A stretch of 64,000 nucleotides of DNA from positions 24,156-88,155 of the forward strand of contig NZ_JAKCNS010000035.1 of assembly GCF_021440345.1 (NCBI RefSeq), given 5' to 3'. A program made the position numbers and the translations under genes. The notes beneath the pieces were generated by a model. It was not told the origin of the DNA, did not search any database, and was given only the letters and a program-made list of their open reading frames with translations. The stretch comes from Kluyvera intermedia (GTDB taxonomy: Bacteria > Pseudomonadota > Gammaproteobacteria > Enterobacterales > Enterobacteriaceae). Below, piece by piece: positions 19,230 through 27,959 of this stretch. Positions within the stretch are counted from its first letter, which is position 1. Each line of letters begins with the position of its first letter.

Positions 19230-19990
19230 TGGCCGTGGAGCTTAGCGACAGCGAGATGCTGCGCTACAACCGGCAAATCATCCTGCGCGATTTTGACTTT
19301 GACGGGCAGGAGAAGCTGAAGGCTTCACGGGTGCTGGTTGTCGGGCTGGGCGGTTTGGGCTGCGCCGCCGCGCAGTACCTGGCGGCAGCGGGCGTGGGTA
19401 AGATGACGCTGCTGGATTTTGACACCGTCGCGCTCTCCAACCTGCAACGCCAAACGCTGCACAGCGATGCCACCATCGGCCAGCCGAAAGTGGACTCCGC
19501 CCGTGAGGCGCTGGCGCGGATTAACCCACACGTTGAGCTGGTTCCCCTCAATGCGCTGCTCGAGGAAGAGGCGCTGTCAGCGCTAATTGCTGAGCATGAT
19601 TTAGTGCTCGACTGCACCGACAACGTCACTATCCGCAACCAGCTTAATCGCGGCGGCTTCCAGCATAAAAAACCGCTGGTCTCCGGAGCGGCGATTCGCA
19701 TGGAAGGACAGATTTCGGTCTTTACCTATCAAGAAGGCGAACCGTGCTACCGCTGTCTGAGCCGTCTGTTTGGGGAGAATGCGTTAACCTGCGTCGAAGC
19801 GGGCGTGATGTCGCCGCTGGTCGGAGTGATTGGCGCGATGCAGGCGATGGAGGCCATCAAAGTGCTGACCCATTACGGCACCCCGGCGGCCGGAAAGCTG
19901 GTGATGTATGACGCGATGCGCTGCCAGTTCAGAGAAATGAAATTGATGCGTAACCCTACCTGCGAAGTGTGCGGCCAGCCTTCGGCCTAG
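19229..19990 (+). CDS. moeB: Molybdopterin-synthase adenylyltransferase MoeB
   Basis: 253 residues. An E1-like enzyme that adenylylates the C terminus of MoaD so that it can be sulfurated for molybdopterin synthesis. It has the nucleotide-binding GLGGLGCAAAQYLA loop, the RYNRQ motif at its start, DCTDN, and the zinc cysteines CYRC and CEVC near the C terminus. Translation is coupled to moeA. A GGAGAGGG stem-loop repeat follows. Confidence 0.97.
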   Translation: MAVELSDSEMLRYNRQIILRDFDFDGQEKLKASRVLVVGLGGLGCAAAQYLAAAGVGKMTLLDFDTVALSNLQRQTLHSDATIGQPKVDSAREALARINPHVELVPLNALLEEEALSALIAEHDLVLDCTDNVTIRNQLNRGGFQHKKPLVSGAAIRMEGQISVFTYQEGEPCYRCLSRLFGENALTCVEAGVMSPLVGVIGAMQAMEAIKVLTHYGTPAAGKLVMYDAMRCQFREMKLMRNPTCEVCGQPSA

Positions 19991-19998
19991 CAACACTC

Positions 19999-20025
19999 TT
20001 TCCCTCTCCTTTGCGGAGAGGGAAA
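19999..20025. repeat. CCCTCTCC stem-loop repeat, copy 1
   Basis: TTTCCCTCTCC (19999-20009) pairs perfectly with GGAGAGGGAAA (20015-20025) around TTTGC. A variant of the same element recurs at 24190-24214. It sits between convergent moeB and fsaA and may act as a terminator, though no T-run follows on either strand. Confidence 0.65.
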
Positions 20026-20035
20026 CCGAATTCGC

Positions 20036-20698
20036 TTACAGCGACGTACGACCGAACGCCGTTTGCCAATCCTGTTCAAACTTCGCCACCGCCGCATCCA
20101 CCGCCGGGCTGCTGATTAACTGCTGCGCGACATCCAGCGGCAGCGTAATCGACTGACAGCCCGCCAGCAGGCAATCCAGCGCCTGACGCGGCGTTTTAAA
20201 GCTCGCCGCCAGCACTTTTGACTGCGGGGCGTGCAGAGTCAGTAGATCCTGCAATTCACACACGGTCTGAATACCGTTGCCGCCCTGCGCATCCAGGCGA
20301 TTGACGTATGGCGCGACATATTCTGCCCCCGCCAGCGCAGAGAGCAGCCCCTGCGATGCGCCGTACACCGCGGTGCCCAGGGTCGGAATCCCTTCAGCGG
20401 TAAGCAATTTAATCGCCGCCAGCCCCTCTGCGGTTACCGGAATCTTCACCACCAGATCGGGAATAATCGCCCGCAGCTTGTGTGCATCGGCCACCATGCC
20501 GTCGGCGGTGGTCGCCATCACCTGGGCAAATAAACGCCCTTTGCCGCCCATGGCATCGCGTAACTCAGGCAGCAACGCATCCAGCGGTTTTTTACCCGCC
20601 GCAACAATACTCGGGTTTGTCGTTACGCCCGCCAGCGGAAATACGCGCGCCAGCTTCTTTACCGCCGCGACGTCTGAAGTGTCGAGATAGAGTTCCAT
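20036..20698 (-). CDS. fsaA: Fructose-6-phosphate aldolase FsaA
   Basis: 220 residues, the E. coli length. A transaldolase-fold class I aldolase; the Schiff-base lysine is K85 ([13 protein letters not shown]). It reversibly cleaves fructose 6-phosphate, and related 1-deoxy sugars, to glyceraldehyde 3-phosphate plus dihydroxyacetone or hydroxyacetone. AAGGACA precedes ATG 20698. It is divergent from ybiY-ybiW, and the operator-like sites between them could control both. In E. coli, as I recall recent work, YbiW makes 1-deoxyfructose 6-phosphate, which FsaA cleaves, explaining the conserved neighbourhood. Confidence 0.95.
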   Translation of the reverse strand: MELYLDTSDVAAVKKLARVFPLAGVTTNPSIVAAGKKPLDALLPELRDAMGGKGRLFAQVMATTADGMVADAHKLRAIIPDLVVKIPVTAEGLAAIKLLTAEGIPTLGTAVYGASQGLLSALAGAEYVAPYVNRLDAQGGNGIQTVCELQDLLTLHAPQSKVLAASFKTPRQALDCLLAGCQSITLPLDVAQQLISSPAVDAAVAKFEQDWQTAFGRTSL

Positions 20699-20782
20699 GA
20701 TGTGTCCTTAAACCGTGATATTGAGCATGGATTAACACTACCACAGCAAAACCTCTGCTTAAGTTGACTCACGTCAAAATAA

Positions 20783-20818
20783 CTTTCATTCGAAAGTATT
20801 TTAATCTTTATACGAAAG
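20783..20818. promoter_or_regulatory. Operator pair between fsaA and ybiYW
   Basis: CTTTCATTCGAAAG (20783-20796) is the exact reverse complement of the site before ybiU (25298-25311). A second, degenerate copy, CTTTATACGAAAG (20806-20818), repeats the CGAAAG half 22 bp downstream, about two helical turns. The pair ends 13 bp before the ybiY start codon, placing it at or just after the promoter. The CTTTC/GAAAG arms resemble the half-sites of DeoR-family regulators; no such gene is in this window. Confidence 0.65.
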
Positions 20819-20831
20819 GTGAGGGCTTATT

Positions 20832-21734
20832 ATGATTTTCAACATTCAGCGCTATTCCACCCATGATGGTCCAGGCATCCGCACCGTTGTCTTTCTCAAA
20901 GGCTGCTCGCTGGGCTGCCGCTGGTGCCAGAACCCGGAAAGCCGCGCCCGGCAACAGGATCTTCTGTTTGATCCGCGCCTGTGTCTCGACGGCTGCGACC
21001 TGTGCCAGAAAGCCGCCCCTGCGGTGATTGAGCGGGTGATTAGCGGCCTGGTTATCCATCGGGAAAAGCTGAATGACGATTCACTTCACGCCCTCAAAGA
21101 ATGCTGCCCAACCCAGGCGTTAACCGTCTGCGGTGAGGAAAAATCTGCCGACGAGATTATGGCTACCGTACTGCGCGACAAGCCGTTCTACGAACGCAGT
21201 GGCGGCGGCATGACGCTGTCCGGCGGTGAACCGTTTATGAACCCAGAGCTGGCGCTCCAGCTACTGAAAAGTGCGCATGAAAACGGTATCCACACGGCGG
21301 TGGAAACCTGCCTGCACGTGCCGTGGCGCTATCTGGAGCCGGCGCTGCCCTATATCGACCTGTTTCTCGCCGACTTAAAACACGTGGATGACGCGCGCTT
21401 TAAAGAGTGGACAGATGGTTCGGCCAAACGCGTGCTCGATAATCTCAAGCGCCTGTCTGCCGCCGGGAAACAGATAACCCTGCGCGTCCCGCTGATTCAG
21501 GGCTTTAACGCCGACGAAGCGTCGATTAAAGCGATTACCGATTTTGCCGCCGGGCAGCTTTCCGGCGTGCGCGATATTCATTTTCTGCCGTACCACACGC
21601 TGGGCATCAATAAGTATGCGCTGCTCGGCCAACCCTACTTTGCACCCGATAAGCCGCTCAACGACCCGGCGCTGTTGGATTTCGCCCAACGGTACGCTCA
21701 TGAACATGGGTTAACGGCGACACTACGAGGATAA
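20832..21734 (+). CDS. ybiY: Glycyl-radical enzyme activase YbiY (PflE)
   Basis: 300 residues. A radical-SAM activase of the pyruvate-formate-lyase-activating type: the N-terminal CxxxCxxC is CSLGCRWC (residues 26-33). Two extra cysteine-rich clusters follow (CLDGCDLC, and [11 protein letters not shown]), as in activases that carry a ferredoxin-like insert, and then [11 protein letters not shown]. It abstracts hydrogen from the glycine of the downstream enzyme to create the glycyl radical. It is 5 bp ahead of ybiW in the same operon. Confidence 0.92.
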   Translation: MIFNIQRYSTHDGPGIRTVVFLKGCSLGCRWCQNPESRARQQDLLFDPRLCLDGCDLCQKAAPAVIERVISGLVIHREKLNDDSLHALKECCPTQALTVCGEEKSADEIMATVLRDKPFYERSGGGMTLSGGEPFMNPELALQLLKSAHENGIHTAVETCLHVPWRYLEPALPYIDLFLADLKHVDDARFKEWTDGSAKRVLDNLKRLSAAGKQITLRVPLIQGFNADEASIKAITDFAAGQLSGVRDIHFLPYHTLGINKYALLGQPYFAPDKPLNDPALLDFAQRYAHEHGLTATLRG

Positions 21735-21739
21735 AACTG

Positions 21740-24172
21740 ATGACCACGCTGACTCTCGATAAATTAACCGCCCGCATTCAGTCCCACAAAAACGCGCTGG
21801 TGCATATCGTTAAGCCGCCGGTGTGTACCGAACGCGCGCGCCACTATACCGAAGCCTACCAGCAGCACATGGATAAACCGATTCCGGTGCGCCGCGCGCT
21901 GGCGCTGGCCCATCACCTGGCAGAACGCACCATCTGGATAAAACACGACGAACTGATTATCGGTAACCAGGCCAGCGAAGTTCGCGCCGCGCCAATCTTC
22001 CCGGAATATACCGTCAGTTGGATCGAAAAAGAGATTGATGATTTAGCCGATCGCCCAGGTGCCGGGTTTGCCGTCAGCGAAGAGAACAAGCGCGTGCTGC
22101 ATGAAGTGTGCCCATGGTGGCGCGGCCAGACCGTACAGGACCGTTGCTACGGAATGTTTACCGACGAGCAAAAAGCGCTGCTGGCCACCGGTATCATCAA
22201 AGCGGAAGGCAATATGACCTCCGGCGACGCCCACCTGGCGGTTAACTTCCCGCTGCTGCTGGAGAAAGGGCTCGACGGCATGCGCGCGAAAGTTGCCGAA
22301 CGCCGCACCCGCATTAACCTGACGGTGCTGGACGATCTGCACGGCGATCAGTTCCTGAAAGCGATTGATATTGTGCTCGACGCGGTCAGCCTGCATATCG
22401 TGCGCTTCGCCGAGCTGGCGCGCCAAATGGCCGCCGAAGAGATCCGTGAAAGCCGCCGTGACGAACTGCTGGCAATGGCGGAAAACTGCGATGTCATTGC
22501 CCATCAGCCGCCGAAAACCTTCTGGCAGGCGCTGCAGCTGTGCTATTTCATCCAGCTGATTCTGCAAATTGAATCCAACGGTCACTCGGTCTCATTTGCC
22601 CGTATGGACCAGTATCTCTACCCGTACTATCGCCGCGACGTTGAGCTGGAGCAGTCGCTGGGCCGCGAGCAGGCTATCGAGCTGCTGCACAGCTGCTGGC
22701 TGAAGCTGCTGGAAGTGAACAAAATTCGCTCCGGTTCGCATTCAAAAGCCTCTGCCGGCAGCCCGCTGTACCAAAACGTCACCATCGGCGGCCAGAAGTT
22801 AGTGAACGGAGAAGCGCAGGACGCGGTTAACCCGCTCTCCTACGCGATTCTCGAATCCTGCGGCCGCCTGCGCTCCACTCAGCCAAACCTGAGCGTGCGC
22901 TACCATGCGGGGATGAGTAACGACTTCCTCGACGCCTGCGTGCAGGTCATCCGCTGCGGCTTTGGGATGCCGGCCTTTAACAACGATGAAATCGTGATTC
23001 CTGAATTCATCAAGCTGGGCGTCGAACCTGACGACGCTTACGATTATGCGGCGATCGGCTGCATCGAAACCGCCGTTGGCGGCAAGTGGGGCTACCGCTG
23101 CACCGGCATGAGTTTTATCAACTTTGCCCGCGTAATGCTGGCGGCGATGGAAGGCGGCCGCGACACCACCAGCGGCCAGGTGTTCCTGCCGCAGGAGCAT
23201 GCGCTGTCGAAAGGTAACTTTGCCAACTTCGAGCAGATGCTCGCCGATTGGGACAACCAGATTCGCTACTACACCCGGAAGTCGATTGAGATTGAATACG
23301 TGGTCGACACCATGCTGGAAGAGAACGTGCACGATATTCTGTGTTCCGCGCTGGTGGATGACTGCATCGAACGAGCAAAAAGCATCAAGCAAGGCGGCGC
23401 GAAGTACGACTGGGTATCCGGCCTGCAGGTGGGGATCGCCAACCTCGGCAACAGCCTGGCGGCGGTGAAAAAGCTGGTCTTCGATCAGGGCATGATTGGC
23501 CAACAGGCGCTGGCAAAAGCGCTGGCAGAAGATTACGACGGCCTGACTCACGAGCAGCTGCGTCAGCGCTTAGTCAACGGCGCACCGAAGTATGGTAATG
23601 ATGATGACAGCGTCGATACCCTGCTGGCACGCGCCTACCAGACCTATATCGACGAGCTGAAGCAGTATCACAACCCGCGCTACGGTCGCGGCCCGATTGG
23701 CGGTAACTACTACGCGGGCACGTCGTCCATTTCGGCCAACGTGCCGTTTGGCGCCCAGACCATGGCCACGCCGGATGGCCGTAAGGCAAAAACCCCGCTG
23801 GCGGAAGGCGCAAGCCCGGCCTCCGGCACCGATCACCTCGGCCCAACGGCGGTGATAAGCTCCGTCGGTAAGCTGCCTACTTCAGCGATTCTCGGCGGCG
23901 TGCTGTTAAACCAGAAGCTGAACCCGGCAACGCTGGAAAACGAAAGCGATAAGCAAAAGCTGATGGCGCTGCTGCGCACCTTCTTCGAAGTGCACAAAGG
24001 CTGGCACATTCAGTACAACATCGTGTCGCGCGAAACGCTGCTTGAGGCGAAGAAACATCCGGACCAGTACCGCGATCTGGTGGTTCGCGTTGCCGGCTAC
24101 TCCGCCTTCTTCACCGCCCTGTCGCCGGATGCCCAGGACGATATCATCGCCCGTACCGAGCATACGCTGTAA
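21740..24172 (+). CDS. ybiW: Glycyl-radical enzyme YbiW (PflF)
   Basis: 810 residues, the E. coli length. The active-site cysteine is C441 in AIGCIETAVGG; the GCxE form is typical of eliminating (dehydratase/lyase) members, not of pyruvate formate-lyase, which has two adjacent cysteines. The radical glycine is G786 in RVAGYSAFF. It is oxygen-sensitive and works only anaerobically after activation by YbiY. As I recall recent work on E. coli YbiW, the reaction is ring-opening of 1,5-anhydroglucitol 6-phosphate to 1-deoxyfructose 6-phosphate, which FsaA then splits. Older 'formate acetyltransferase' labels are probably wrong. Confidence 0.93.
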   Translation: MTTLTLDKLTARIQSHKNALVHIVKPPVCTERARHYTEAYQQHMDKPIPVRRALALAHHLAERTIWIKHDELIIGNQASEVRAAPIFPEYTVSWIEKEIDDLADRPGAGFAVSEENKRVLHEVCPWWRGQTVQDRCYGMFTDEQKALLATGIIKAEGNMTSGDAHLAVNFPLLLEKGLDGMRAKVAERRTRINLTVLDDLHGDQFLKAIDIVLDAVSLHIVRFAELARQMAAEEIRESRRDELLAMAENCDVIAHQPPKTFWQALQLCYFIQLILQIESNGHSVSFARMDQYLYPYYRRDVELEQSLGREQAIELLHSCWLKLLEVNKIRSGSHSKASAGSPLYQNVTIGGQKLVNGEAQDAVNPLSYAILESCGRLRSTQPNLSVRYHAGMSNDFLDACVQVIRCGFGMPAFNNDEIVIPEFIKLGVEPDDAYDYAAIGCIETAVGGKWGYRCTGMSFINFARVMLAAMEGGRDTTSGQVFLPQEHALSKGNFANFEQMLADWDNQIRYYTRKSIEIEYVVDTMLEENVHDILCSALVDDCIERAKSIKQGGAKYDWVSGLQVGIANLGNSLAAVKKLVFDQGMIGQQALAKALAEDYDGLTHEQLRQRLVNGAPKYGNDDDSVDTLLARAYQTYIDELKQYHNPRYGRGPIGGNYYAGTSSISANVPFGAQTMATPDGRKAKTPLAEGASPASGTDHLGPTAVISSVGKLPTSAILGGVLLNQKLNPATLENESDKQKLMALLRTFFEVHKGWHIQYNIVSRETLLEAKKHPDQYRDLVVRVAGYSAFFTALSPDAQDDIIARTEHTL

Positions 24173-24189
24173 CGCAGGACTCGCCCTTT

Positions 24190-24214
24190 CCCCTCTCCCT
24201 CCCAGGGAGAGGGG
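24190..24214. repeat. CCCTCTCC stem-loop repeat, copy 2
   Basis: CCCCTCTCCCT (24190-24200) pairs perfectly with AGGGAGAGGGG (24204-24214) around CCC. It is the same element type as at 19999-20025. It follows ybiW and may end that transcript, although the downstream sequence is CTAAATC with no T-run. Confidence 0.65.
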
Positions 24215-24232
24215 CTAAATCGCCCCGCTTTT

Positions 24233-24246
24233 CTTTCGAATGAAAT
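24233..24246 (+). promoter_or_regulatory. Operator upstream of ybiV
   Basis: CTTTCGAATGAAAT matches the site before ybiU (25298-25311) at 13 of 14 bases and keeps the CTTTC/GAAA dyad. It lies 69 bp before the ybiV start. It is the third member of the set that includes 20783-20796. Confidence 0.6.
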
Positions 24247-24315
24247 TAAATTTGTGCTTTAGCTCACATTGTAATTAAATTGCTGCTGGCCGGATTTACC
24301 CCAGGAGCATCCCGT

Positions 24316-25125
24316 ATGACCGTTAAAGTTATCGTCACTGATATGGACGGAACTTTTCTTAATGACGCCAAAACCTACGACCGTTCGCGGTTTCTGGCGC
24401 AGTTTGAACAGCTTCAACAGCGTGGCATTGAATTCGTCGTCGCCAGCGGCAACCAGTACTATCAGCTCATTACCTTCTTCCCTGAGATTCGCGACCGCAT
24501 CTCCTTTGTCGCTGAAAACGGCGCGCTGGTCTACGAACACGGCCAGGAACTGTTCCACGGCGAGCTGACCCGCCACGAGTCACAAACGGTGTTCACCGAA
24601 CTGCTGAAAGACCCGCAGCTGAAATTCGTCGCCTGTGGTCTGGAAAGTGCCTATATCAGCGATAGCGCGCCGGACGAGCTCGTGGCGCTGATGTCGAAGC
24701 ACTACTACCGCTTGAAGCGTGTGGCGAACTATCACGATATCGACGACAAGATTTTTAAATTTTCACTGAATCTGCCGGACAGCGAAATCCCAGAGCTGGT
24801 CGATAAGCTGCACGTCTCGCTCGATGGCATCATGAAGCCGGTGACCAGCGGTTTTGGCTTTGTTGACCTGATTATCCCTGGCCTGCATAAAGCCAACGGT
24901 ATCAGCCGCCTGCTTAAACGCTGGCAGGTTTCCCCGCAGGAGTGCGTGGCGATTGGCGACAGCGGCAACGATGCGGAAATGCTGAAGCTGGTGAAGTATG
25001 CCTTCGCCATGGACAACGCCGCCGAGAGTATTAAAGCCATTGCCGGATATCAGACCGACGACAACAATCACCACGGCGCGCTGAACGTCATTCAGGCCGT
25101 GCTGGACGGCACAACGCCCTTCTGA
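24316..25125 (+). CDS. ybiV: HAD-family sugar phosphatase YbiV (SupH)
   Basis: 269 residues. A Cof-type haloacid-dehalogenase phosphatase. The nucleophile motif is DMDGTFL (first Asp), motif II is VVASGNQYY, the motif III lysine is in the central region, and motif IV is [11 protein letters not shown]. coli YbiV dephosphorylates several sugar phosphates (ribose, fructose and glucose phosphates). CAGGAG precedes the ATG at 24316; the upstream in-frame start at 24280 lies before it. The shared operator with ybiYW and ybiU suggests that it acts on an intermediate or toxic by-product of that pathway. Confidence 0.92.
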   Translation: MTVKVIVTDMDGTFLNDAKTYDRSRFLAQFEQLQQRGIEFVVASGNQYYQLITFFPEIRDRISFVAENGALVYEHGQELFHGELTRHESQTVFTELLKDPQLKFVACGLESAYISDSAPDELVALMSKHYYRLKRVANYHDIDDKIFKFSLNLPDSEIPELVDKLHVSLDGIMKPVTSGFGFVDLIIPGLHKANGISRLLKRWQVSPQECVAIGDSGNDAEMLKLVKYAFAMDNAAESIKAIAGYQTDDNNHHGALNVIQAVLDGTTPF

Positions 25126-25152
25126 TTTCCCCCCTTTGCCGATTCGATAAAT

Positions 25153-25197
25153 GCAGCGCCACCGGGCACATCGCCGGGTGGTGGCGTTGCTTTATCT
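25153..25197 (+). terminator. Terminator of ybiV
   Basis: GCAGCGCCACC (25153-25163) pairs with GGTGGCGTTGC (25180-25190), with one interior mismatch, and is followed by TTTATCT. The long inner loop is itself GC-rich. It separates ybiV from ybiU. Confidence 0.6.
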
Positions 25198-25297
25198 GCC
25201 CGACCGTTTGCTCCCATTTCCCTGGCCTCAATTCGCATAAAATTTAAACTTGCATTAACTTAATTTTAACTTAAAGTATCACCTGTAATTATTTTTA

Positions 25298-25311
25298 CTT
25301 TCGAATGAAAG
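25298..25311 (+). promoter_or_regulatory. Operator upstream of ybiU
   Basis: CTTTCGAATGAAAG is the exact reverse complement of 20783-20796 and 13/14 identical to 24233-24246. It ends 14 bp before the ybiU start, after an AT-rich promoter-like stretch. Its position overlaps the expected transcript start, as for a repressor. Confidence 0.65.
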
Positions 25312-25325
25312 ATTGCGAGGTTGAT

Positions 25326-26591
25326 ATGCCGATTACCTTTACCCACCAAACGCTGCCCGCCGACCCGAAAGCGGCCATTCGTCAAATGAAGCAGGCGCTA
25401 CGCGCGCAGATTGGCGACGTACAGGCGGTATTTGATCGTCTGAGCGCCACCATCGAAGCGCGAGTGGCGGAAATTAACGCCCTGAAGGCGCAGGGGCAGC
25501 CGGTCTGGCCGGTGATTCCATTTGCCGATATCGCCGCGGGCAATCTCAGCGACGCCACCCGCGCTGAAGTCAAACGTCGGGGCTGCGCGGTGATTAAAGG
25601 CCACTTCCCGCGCGAGCAGGCGCTGGCGTGGGATCGTTCAATGCTCGACTACCTCGACCTCAACCGTTTCGACGACGTCTATAAAGGCCCTGGCGACACG
25701 TTCTTTGGTTCGCTCGACGCCTCGCGTCCGGAGATCTACCCAATCTACTGGTCGCAGGCGCAGATGCAGGCGCGGCAAAGTGAGGAAATGGCGCAGGCGC
25801 AATCATTCTTAAATCGCCTGTGGCAGGTAGAAAGCGAAGGTCAGCAGTGGTTTAACCCGGACATCAGCGTGATTTATCCGGACCGCATTCGCCGCCGTCC
25901 GCCGGGCACGACCTCTAAAGGACTCGGCGCGCATACCGACTCCGGCGCGCTTGAACGCTGGCTGCTGCCGGCCTATCAGCAGGTGTTCGCCAGCGTATTT
26001 AGCGGCAACGTCGAGCAGTACGATCCGTGGAATGCGGCGCATCGCACCGAGGTGGAAGAGTATACGGTGGATAACACCACCAAATGCTCGGTATTCCGCA
26101 CCTTCCAGGGCTGGACGGCGCTGTCAGATATGATCCCGGATCAAGGACTGCTACACGTGGTGCCGATTCCGGAAGCCATGGCCTATGTGCTGCTGCGCCC
26201 GCTGCTCGATGACGTGCCGGATGATGAACTGTGCGGCGTGGCGCCGGGCAAAGTGCTGCCGATTTCCGAGAAATGGCACCCGCTATTGATAAGCGCCCTC
26301 ACCTCGATTCCCGCGCTCGACGCCGGTGATTCCGTCTGGTGGCACTGCGATGTGATTCATTCCGTCGCGCCGGTGGAGAACCAGCAGGGCTGGGGCAACG
26401 TGATGTACATTCCCGCCGCCCCGATGTGTGCGAAAAATCTCGCCTACGCGCATAAGGTGAAAGCCGCGCTGGAGCGCGGCGCGTCGCCGGGCGATTTCCC
26501 GCGGGAAGACTATGAGGCCGACTGGCAAGGACGATTTACCCTTGCCGACCTCAATATTCACGGCAAGCGCGCGCTGGGTATCGACGCCTGA
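25326..26591 (+). CDS. ybiU: DUF1479 protein YbiU, Fe(II)/2-oxoglutarate-dioxygenase fold
   Basis: 421 residues, identical in length to E. coli YbiU when started at the ATG at 25326 (GAGG upstream); the ATG at 25305 lies inside the operator and is unlikely. The protein is of unknown function, but the fold family is that of non-haem Fe(II)/2-oxoglutarate oxygenases. H203-x-D205 (GAHTDSGA) and a distal H345 (CDVIHSVAP) would form the metal triad. It would need oxygen, in contrast to the anaerobic YbiW upstream, yet both carry the same operator. The gene converges on the LacI-type gene and overlaps its 3' end by 34 bases. Confidence 0.88.
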   Translation: MPITFTHQTLPADPKAAIRQMKQALRAQIGDVQAVFDRLSATIEARVAEINALKAQGQPVWPVIPFADIAAGNLSDATRAEVKRRGCAVIKGHFPREQALAWDRSMLDYLDLNRFDDVYKGPGDTFFGSLDASRPEIYPIYWSQAQMQARQSEEMAQAQSFLNRLWQVESEGQQWFNPDISVIYPDRIRRRPPGTTSKGLGAHTDSGALERWLLPAYQQVFASVFSGNVEQYDPWNAAHRTEVEEYTVDNTTKCSVFRTFQGWTALSDMIPDQGLLHVVPIPEAMAYVLLRPLLDDVPDDELCGVAPGKVLPISEKWHPLLISALTSIPALDAGDSVWWHCDVIHSVAPVENQQGWGNVMYIPAAPMCAKNLAYAHKVKAALERGASPGDFPREDYEADWQGRFTLADLNIHGKRALGIDA

Positions 26592-27661
26592 TTGCCATAT
26601 AGGCCTTCTTGTTCCACGGCGGAGTGCCCTTTCCCCGGGCGCACCCGCCGCACCGATTCCCGCACCGCCAGACGACCGTGCAGCAGCAATGATCCTACCG
26701 GCGCGTCCGGACGGATCAAGCGCTGCTGGAGCATCTGCACCGCTTCTACGCCCAGTTCATCACGCGGCACGTGCACGGCGGTCAACGGGACATCTTCGAT
26801 GGCTGCAAGATTAAAACCGTCGATGCTCATCACCGATACATCCTGCGGCACCCGCAGGCCGCGCTGACTGAGGGCATTGATGGTGCCTGCGGCCATAAAG
26901 TCGCCGCCCACCAGAAACGCCGTCGGCATCGCCCGACCATTTCGTTCATCCAGCCACTGTCCCACTTTTTCTTCCGCTTCTTTGGCGCTAAAGCTGCTGA
27001 TGTTCAGCAGATCGCGTTCATGTTCAAAGACCATGTTGTGCTGCCGCCACGACTCTTTCACTCCCGCTAAACGCTGCTCCATGGTGTAGCGCCGCAGGCA
27101 CATGACGTTCATCACTTCACGATGCCCCATCTCAAACAGGTAGCGAGCCGCAAAAGCACCAATAAGCCGATGATCCGGAGCAATCGCCGGAAGGCGCATT
27201 CTTTCATCGCGGCAGTTGATCAGCACGCAGGGTTTACCGAGATCGGCTGCCAGATCGTGGATATGCGGATCGTCAATACCGAGCAGGATCGCCGCCTGAG
27301 TTTCCGCTTCATTCATCCGCGACAGGAACAGCGCCGGATCGCTGTCATTTTCCTCCAGCGGGCAGTAGCGCAGACGTACCTCGTGCGCGGAAAGCGCTTT
27401 GCTGATGCTCTGGATCACGCGGTAGTAGAAGATATCCGAGCGCTCATCGAATGCCCGCGGCGGCGCAAAGATAATCAGGCTGTTGAGCAGCATGCGCCCC
27501 GCAGCCAGGCCGTCCATCACCCCAAGTTCACGGGCGCAGGCCAGTACCCGTTCACGCGCCCGAGCGCTGGTGTTGGCCTTCCCGGCCAGTACCCGCGATA
27601 CCGTGCTGGCGGAAAGCCCCGTGCGCCCGGCAATTTCCGCAATTTTCAGCTTCTTTTCCAT
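26558..27661 (-). CDS. LacI-family regulator (block B)
   Basis: 367 residues from the ATG at 27661. The helix-turn-helix is IAEIAGRTGLSASTVSRVLAGK, followed by a sugar-binding effector domain (VMSIDGFNLAAIEDVPLTAVHVPRDELG). The C terminus carries about 25 extra residues after the usual end, overlapping ybiU. An in-frame ATG at 27718 would add 19 residues across a palindrome (27687-27702), so I prefer the shorter form, although neither has a strong Shine-Dalgarno. It is divergent from the MFS/GH31 operon and is the obvious candidate to control it; the inducer is unknown. Confidence 0.85.
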   Translation of the reverse strand: MEKKLKIAEIAGRTGLSASTVSRVLAGKANTSARARERVLACARELGVMDGLAAGRMLLNSLIIFAPPRAFDERSDIFYYRVIQSISKALSAHEVRLRYCPLEENDSDPALFLSRMNEAETQAAILLGIDDPHIHDLAADLGKPCVLINCRDERMRLPAIAPDHRLIGAFAARYLFEMGHREVMNVMCLRRYTMEQRLAGVKESWRQHNMVFEHERDLLNISSFSAKEAEEKVGQWLDERNGRAMPTAFLVGGDFMAAGTINALSQRGLRVPQDVSVMSIDGFNLAAIEDVPLTAVHVPRDELGVEAVQMLQQRLIRPDAPVGSLLLHGRLAVRESVRRVRPGKGHSAVEQEGLYGNQASIPSARLP

Positions 27662-27686
27662 TTTGTGATCCGCATCTAATTCAGAA

Positions 27687-27702
27687 ATGAAAGAATTTTC
27701 AT
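27687..27702. promoter_or_regulatory. Palindrome upstream of the block B regulator
   Basis: ATGAAA, four bases, TTTCAT: six-base arms of a perfect dyad, 26 bp before the likely start codon of the LacI-type gene. It would suit autoregulation. The same TTTCAT half occurs near 27789. Confidence 0.35.
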
Positions 27703-27817
27703 GACCTAAAAACCGCATGTTCTATGGCCTTAAGTATGTATGCGTAATGTATATCAGCCACTCATGAAAAAACGTGCATAAAACCCACTTTCATCGAATT
27801 TTGTTGTCGCCTACTGT

Positions 27818-27835
27818 GAATTGGTAGAACAACTT
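27818..27835 (+). promoter_or_regulatory. UxuR/ExuR-like box before the MFS gene
   Basis: GAATTGGTAGAACAACTT agrees with the remembered UxuR/ExuR consensus AAATTGGTATACCAATTT at 14 of 18 positions, including the whole left half AATTGGTA. It lies 125 bp upstream of a transporter resembling the hexuronate carrier ExuT. The 27662-27959 interval otherwise holds the divergent promoters of the LacI-type and MFS genes. Confidence 0.4.
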
Positions 27836-27959
27836 CCATACAAGAATGATGGAAGGTCGTAGAAATAAAACAAATAAATATCAACCGATTATAAAAAGTG
27901 GTGTGACAACTCTCCGCGAGTGGCCCCACCGTTCCCTACAGCTTTCCGTGGAGATCCCG

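Noticed and set aside
21740..24172. Annotation of YbiW as formate acetyltransferase
   Set aside because: The active site has a single cysteine followed by Ile-Glu (GCIE). Pyruvate formate-lyase has two adjacent cysteines. The sequence belongs to the eliminating branch of glycyl-radical enzymes.
25305..25325. Longer ybiU with start at 25305
   Set aside because: The extra codons begin inside the operator-like palindrome. The ATG at 25326 has GAGG and gives the exact E. coli length.
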